Source: Halobacteriales archaeon QH_10_65_19 (GTDB lineage: Archaea > Halobacteriota > Halobacteria > Halobacteriales > Haloarculaceae). Taken from it: a stretch of DNA of 9,189 nucleotides. The stretch covers positions 3,248 to 12,436 of the forward strand of contig PXQK01000091.1 of the NCBI GenBank assembly GCA_003022085.1, given 5' to 3'. The notes under the pieces are model-generated. The model worked only from the letters and a program-made list of their open reading frames with translations. It had not been told where the DNA came from and made no database searches. The position numbers were made by a program, and so were the translations under genes. Position 1 is the stretch's first letter, and each line of letters opens with the position of its first letter. Shown here piece by piece: positions 6,280-9,189 of this stretch.

Positions 6280-6438
6280 TCACTGGAAGCCGGCTTTGTC
6301 CATCTCGTCAAGGAACGCCGGACGATTCGAGTGTGTCTCGCGCAAGTGCTCGACGAACGCCTCGAACCGGTCGTCGAAGCCGAGTTCCTCCATCTCCTCG
6401 AGGTGATCGACGATAGTTTGGTCGCGTCGCAGAACCGT
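6280..6438 (-). pseudogene. 5'-truncated small gene remnant next to an inverted-repeat element
   Basis: The minus strand is open for 52 codons between TGA at 6441-6439 and TGA at 6282-6280. The last 45 residues look genuine: IVDHLEEMEELGFDDRFEAF, then VEHLRETHSNRPAFLDEMDK and AGFQ. They are acidic, helical and strongly G/C-ending (6283-6417). The first seven residues (TVLRRDQ) are the inverted-repeat arm at 6418-6438, so the native 5' end seems to have been replaced at 6418. The frame has no ATG before residue 16. I do not recognise the family. Before the insertion the gene would have lain just downstream of tmcA on the same strand, possibly in its operon. A short functional ORF from the internal ATG (37 residues) is possible but less likely. 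Confidence 0.5.
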
Positions 6439-6443
6439 TCAGA
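6418..6443 (+). repeat. Left inverted-repeat arm
   Basis: The arm starts TTGGTCGCGTCG and ends CGTTCAGA reading inward. It differs from the reverse complement of the right arm at three interior positions. It forms the 5' end of the truncated minus-strand ORF. Confidence 0.65.
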
Positions 6444-6666
6444 CTTTGCTCTACAGCCGCAAACACGAGATGTGACGCTCTTCGATGCTCGTGCACCAAG
6501 TGCACGCAGTTGTACCGATGTTCGAGCTGATACTGCTGGACAGAGCATTTCACAACCGATGTTCGCCGAGAACCTCTCTCTCGGTTGATTTCGTCCCCGC
6601 GCGTCCGAGAGGAGTGCACGTACTTCTGTCCGGCAGAATGAAGAATCGATACAAACACCACGACAC

Positions 6667-6692
6667 TCTGAACGATTTTCCGACGCGACCAA
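6667..6692 (-). repeat. Right inverted-repeat arm
   Basis: Read inward on the minus strand, this arm also starts TTGGTCGCGTCG and ends CGTTCAGA. It ends 3 bases from the tmcA stop codon (6698-6696), so the terminator of tmcA must lie inside the element or have been displaced by it. Confidence 0.65.
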
Positions 6693-6695
6693 GAA

Positions 6696-8963
6696 CTACC
6701 CAGTATCACTACGCTCGGGCCGCTCCCCTCGCCCGTACTGCGACAGCAGCGCGTCGACGGTCTCACCGAGCGCGCGCATACACGTTGAGGCCGAGACGTA
6801 TCCCAGCTCGTCGGCGACCTCGTCCCAGGGCCGAGCCTGCAGCGTCTTCCGGACGAGCAGGCGCTCCTGCTGTGGCGTGAGACAGTCGACGGATCCGTCG
6901 GTCAGGTACCGGAACGCGAGCCTCGTCACGGGTCGCGGTGCGGTGTCGTACACAGCCGTCCCATCAGGAAGCCCCTCCAGAATCCGCCACTCCCACTCCC
7001 TCGGGGCGAACGCCGGCGTGCCGTCGATAGACCGGCAGACCGCCCGTGCCACGTCGGGGTCGAGCCCGGAGAGCGCGTTTGCCAGGGTGCCGGGGAGTCG
7101 TCGCAGGAACCACTCCGTGTGGCGGTCGTGCAGTCTCTCCCCGGCGGGTGAGAGCGGTCGGAGCATGACGACGGAGTGTTCGCCGCTCCGCTCGTTGCGC
7201 GAGACCCCCAGATGGACCGCCCGGTAGCCGTTGTGCCTCCAGAAGGAAACGAGCTCCGGCGTCGCGCCGTAGCCGACACCGAGCCAGTCGAGGTCGCCTG
7301 CCTCCGCGTACGCGGCAATCTCTGCGAGCAGCCGCGATCCGAGGCCGCGCTCGCGTACCGCGCTGTGGGTCGCGATGCGCACGACCCGGGCACCGACCGA
7401 CTCGCCGGCGGCCTTGTCGCGGAGCTGGCTGGTCAGCAGGTCGGGGATCAGGTTGCCCCGCACGCGCTCGCCGCCGTAGACCCGCGAGCGCAGGTCCGCC
7501 GACAGTCCGCCCTCGCGGGCGAGCAACGCCACCGAGACGACGTGGTCCTCCGCGAGCAGCGCGTGGACCGATATGTTTGGCGCGTCCAGGAGCCGCGCGA
7601 AGTCGTTGGGTTCCGTCCGGTAGTGTGCGAGGACGAGCAGCCCGAACACCTCCCGCAGGAGCGATTCCTCGGCGGTCAGCGCCGACGGATCCAGCTTCCG
7701 GTACGTCACCGTCTCGGGCGTCGCGCCGTCGACGACCTGCGCGTGCGGCGGGCCGGCGTTCAGTCCCAGCGCACGGAACGACCACACCTCGACAGGGTCA
7801 GCCGGCGCGTACCGGATCGGCGTCGAGAGCCACCGCTCGGTGACAGCGTGGTCGCTCTCCGCCAGCCGGTCGCGAAAGCGGACGGAAAAGCCCCGGCCCG
7901 CCCCCTCGTAGCCGTGGATGGTGGTCGTGAAGGCGACACTCGGCGCTTCGAGGAACGACTCGAGCAGCCGGACGGGGACAGCGGCTGCCTCGTCGACAAT
8001 GACCCGGTCCGGGTCGTCCGGGAACTCCGCCGCCGCAGTCGGCGTCCGGAACCTGATACAGCCCCCCTCTTGGCCGGTTCCAGCCCCGGTCTCGATCCGA
8101 CGCGGCGAATCGGGGTTGTCGGTGCTGTAGCCGACCGCCATCCGCTCTAGCAGCTCCGCCGCCCGCTCGAACAGTTCGGCTGCGTTGCGGTAGCCCGGCG
8201 CCGTGACGAGGACGTCCTGTCCCTCTTTCGCCAGGCAGGCCGCTGCCAGCCCCGCGGCGCTCGATTTCCCCCTGCCGCGGTGGGCCTCGACCACGACGGT
8301 CTGTCCGGCCTCCCGGAGCCGTTCGAGACCGGCGAGGGCCTCCGCCTGGTCGTCGGTTAGGCAGGCCTCGTAGGCCACCGACGCGAACGACTCGCCCGCT
8401 GCATCCGTGTCGCTGTCCTGCTGTGAGAGCCTTCGTCCGGCCGGGCGCGGCGCCGGGTCGGTGAGGCCGTCGCGTTCGACGGCACCGGTGTCGACGTCGA
8501 CGACCGCGATCCCTCTGTGAGCGCGGAGCGTCTCGACCAGCCGCCCTCTGAACCGACCCGTGACGTCCTGGACTCCGAACGGTGGAACGGCAAGTGTCTC
8601 GTCGAAGCCATCGCAGCGGTCGGGCCACTCCTCCAGCGGCGGGGTCAACAGGACCAGCAACCCGCCGCCGTCGACCGTCCCGGTCACCTGTCCCAGAACG
8701 TTCGGCTCGCAGCGCCCGTGGCAGTCATAGACCAGAAGTTCCTGGGTCGTCCCCATCAGGCGGTCCGCGCGGGCGTACCCCACCGAACGGCACTCGAGCG
8801 GGTCGTCTGGTCCGACGAACGCCGCCTCTGCCGGCTCCACCCCGAGAGCGTCGAACAGCCCGCCGACCCGCTCGATGGCCCGCTCGCGCTCGCCGGCAAG
8901 CACGAGCGCGCGACGTTCATCGGTCCGGGCTGCCTCCCGGCGCAGGCCCACGGCAGTCTCCAT
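6696..8963 (-). CDS. tmcA: tRNA(Met) cytidine acetyltransferase TmcA
   Basis: This 755-residue enzyme uses ATP and acetyl-CoA to make N4-acetylcytidine, classically at the wobble C34 of elongator tRNA-Met (bacterial TmcA, eukaryotic Kre33/NAT10 family). Domain order is complete. There is an N-terminal domain (1-190), then a RecA-like ATPase/helicase module with Walker A AHRGRGKSS (K233), Walker B VIVDEAA (D324, E325) and the family hallmark TTIHGYEGAGRGF (347-359). A GNAT domain follows with ATHSAVRERGLGSRLL (R537, G540, G542) and FWRHNGY (574-580), and then a C-terminal RNA-binding region (about 600-755). Length is typical and no key residue is missing. The start is the ATG at 8963. A TTTTTAC box (9004-9010 on the plus strand) or TACATA nearer the start may serve as promoter. 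An inverted-repeat element begins 3 bases after the stop. Confidence 0.97.
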   Translation of the reverse strand: METAVGLRREAARTDERRALVLAGERERAIERVGGLFDALGVEPAEAAFVGPDDPLECRSVGYARADRLMGTTQELLVYDCHGRCEPNVLGQVTGTVDGGGLLVLLTPPLEEWPDRCDGFDETLAVPPFGVQDVTGRFRGRLVETLRAHRGIAVVDVDTGAVERDGLTDPAPRPAGRRLSQQDSDTDAAGESFASVAYEACLTDDQAEALAGLERLREAGQTVVVEAHRGRGKSSAAGLAAACLAKEGQDVLVTAPGYRNAAELFERAAELLERMAVGYSTDNPDSPRRIETGAGTGQEGGCIRFRTPTAAAEFPDDPDRVIVDEAAAVPVRLLESFLEAPSVAFTTTIHGYEGAGRGFSVRFRDRLAESDHAVTERWLSTPIRYAPADPVEVWSFRALGLNAGPPHAQVVDGATPETVTYRKLDPSALTAEESLLREVFGLLVLAHYRTEPNDFARLLDAPNISVHALLAEDHVVSVALLAREGGLSADLRSRVYGGERVRGNLIPDLLTSQLRDKAAGESVGARVVRIATHSAVRERGLGSRLLAEIAAYAEAGDLDWLGVGYGATPELVSFWRHNGYRAVHLGVSRNERSGEHSVVMLRPLSPAGERLHDRHTEWFLRRLPGTLANALSGLDPDVARAVCRSIDGTPAFAPREWEWRILEGLPDGTAVYDTAPRPVTRLAFRYLTDGSVDCLTPQQERLLVRKTLQARPWDEVADELGYVSASTCMRALGETVDALLSQYGRGERPERSDTG

Positions 8964-9003
8964 GTGCCCGCTCGGGGGGCGACCGGTATGTAGACTGCGG
9001 TCG

Positions 9004-9010
9004 TTTTTAC
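9004..9010 (-). promoter_or_regulatory. Candidate TATA box for tmcA
   Basis: On the minus strand GTAAAAA lies about 44 bases before the tmcA ATG, predicting a leader of roughly 15 bases with no clear Shine-Dalgarno. A weaker alternative, CTACATA (about 8987-8993), sits 26 bases upstream and would give a leaderless mRNA. I cannot choose between them. Confidence 0.35.
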
Positions 9011-9056
9011 CACGAGCCGGAGATCGTGTTATACTGACGGACGAAAATCCGGCGGA

Positions 9057-9149
9057 ATGAACGAACCGCGAGCGAAGCGGGCGGTGAGTAAATCCTCTAT
9101 AGAGTCCGCTTGTCCCGTTACTGTTCGTCCAGCATCTGACAGCTTCTAG
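9057..9149 (+). CDS. Doubtful 30-residue leaderless ORF
   Basis: An ATG at 9057 opens 30 codons to a TAG at 9147-9149 and lies 26 bases after a TATA-like GTTATAC (about 9028-9034), divergent from tmcA. Against it, the composition is not typical, the start of the ORF is the GAGCGAAGCGGG-type sequence common between haloarchaeal genes, and I recognise no family. The rest of the 226-base right edge holds a 10-bp palindrome (CTCTATAGAG, 9095-9104) and no supported gene. Confidence 0.12.
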   Translation: MNEPRAKRAVSKSSIESACPVTVRPASDSF

Positions 9150-9174
9150 ATATTTCCTGGAAGTCGTGCGAGAC
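9118..9174 (-). pseudogene. Short coding-like C-terminal tail
   Basis: The minus strand reads VSHDFQEISRSCQMLDEQ followed by TAA (9118-9120), preceded in frame by a TGA (9177-9175). It looks like a protein C-terminus, possibly of a transposase-like gene off the right edge, interrupted by a stop or a frameshift. Eighteen residues are too few to assign, and chance is a real alternative. Confidence 0.2.
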
Positions 9175-9189
9175 TCACGGTGCGTGTGC

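Larger units (their letters stand above)
6418..6692. mobile_element. MITE-like element bounded by 26-bp inverted repeats
   Basis: Two arms (6418-6443 and 6667-6692) are inverted copies matching at 23 of 26 positions and enclose 223 bases. The interior (6444-6666) lacks a credible ORF in any frame. Its codon-position G+C looks random and its overall G+C is lower than that of the flanking genes. It also holds a perfect 7-bp inverted repeat with a 3-base loop (CGTGCAC, CAA, GTGCACG; 6490-6506). I see no clear target-site duplication (left flank ATAGT, right flank GAACT). The size and structure fit a miniature inverted-repeat element or an internally deleted IS; no IS family is identified. It begins 3 bases after the tmcA stop. 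Confidence 0.5.

Noticed and set aside
6157..6588. Plus-strand open frame across the gap before tmcA
   Set aside because: It is antisense to the remnant with better codon use and runs through the inverted-repeat arm; no motifs.
7176..8150. Plus-strand open frame of 324 codons
   Set aside because: Wholly antisense to tmcA, whose motifs are complete on the minus strand.
1..9189. tRNA or rRNA genes, CRISPR arrays, toxin-antitoxin or defence islands
   Set aside because: I saw no tRNA T-arm-like sequences, no evenly spaced direct repeats and no nuclease or defence motifs in the real genes.

Overview
The window is from a halophilic archaeon (class Halobacteria). The evidence is the high G+C content with strongly G/C-ending codons, very acidic proteins, AT-rich TATA boxes about 25-28 bases upstream of start codons (leaderless mRNAs), an archaeal transcription factor S, and an archaeal-type tRNA(Met) cytidine acetyltransferase TmcA. 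I cannot assign a genus from the sequence.

Layout. The left half is on the plus strand: an M20 metallopeptidase (107-1201); a four-helix membrane protein with a C-terminal Cys4 module, resembling haloarchaeal DUF7139 proteins (1407-2375); a two-gene unit of transcription factor S (tfs, 2426-2746) and an unrecognised 203-residue protein (2750-3361), closed by a hairpin plus T-run; an archaeal-type chlorohydrolase/amidohydrolase (3641-4597); and a winged-helix plus GNAT acetyltransferase fusion (4761-5492) behind a clear TATA box. The right half is on the minus strand: a 58-residue Cys/His protein whose stop codon overlaps that of the GNAT gene (5489-5665), a DUF456-like membrane protein (5691-6170), a 5'-truncated gene remnant (6280-6438), and tmcA (6696-8963).

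Functionally this is mostly a housekeeping region: RNA polymerase transcript cleavage (TFS), tRNA anticodon modification (TmcA), amide or peptide hydrolysis (M20, amidohydrolase) and two small membrane proteins. I see no defence system, CRISPR array, prophage, tRNA or rRNA.

The least ordinary part is the 525-base gap between the DUF456-like gene and tmcA. It holds a pair of 26-base inverted repeats (23 of 26 matching) at 6418-6443 and 6667-6692, bounding a 275-bp segment of atypical composition that starts 3 bases after the tmcA stop. This looks like a non-autonomous miniature element, or an IS relic, that removed the 5' end of a small gene downstream of tmcA. Other soft spots are a coding-like minus-strand remnant at 3398-3499, a possible divergent gene at the left edge sharing a promoter box with the M20 gene, and a short coding-like tail at 9118-9174.
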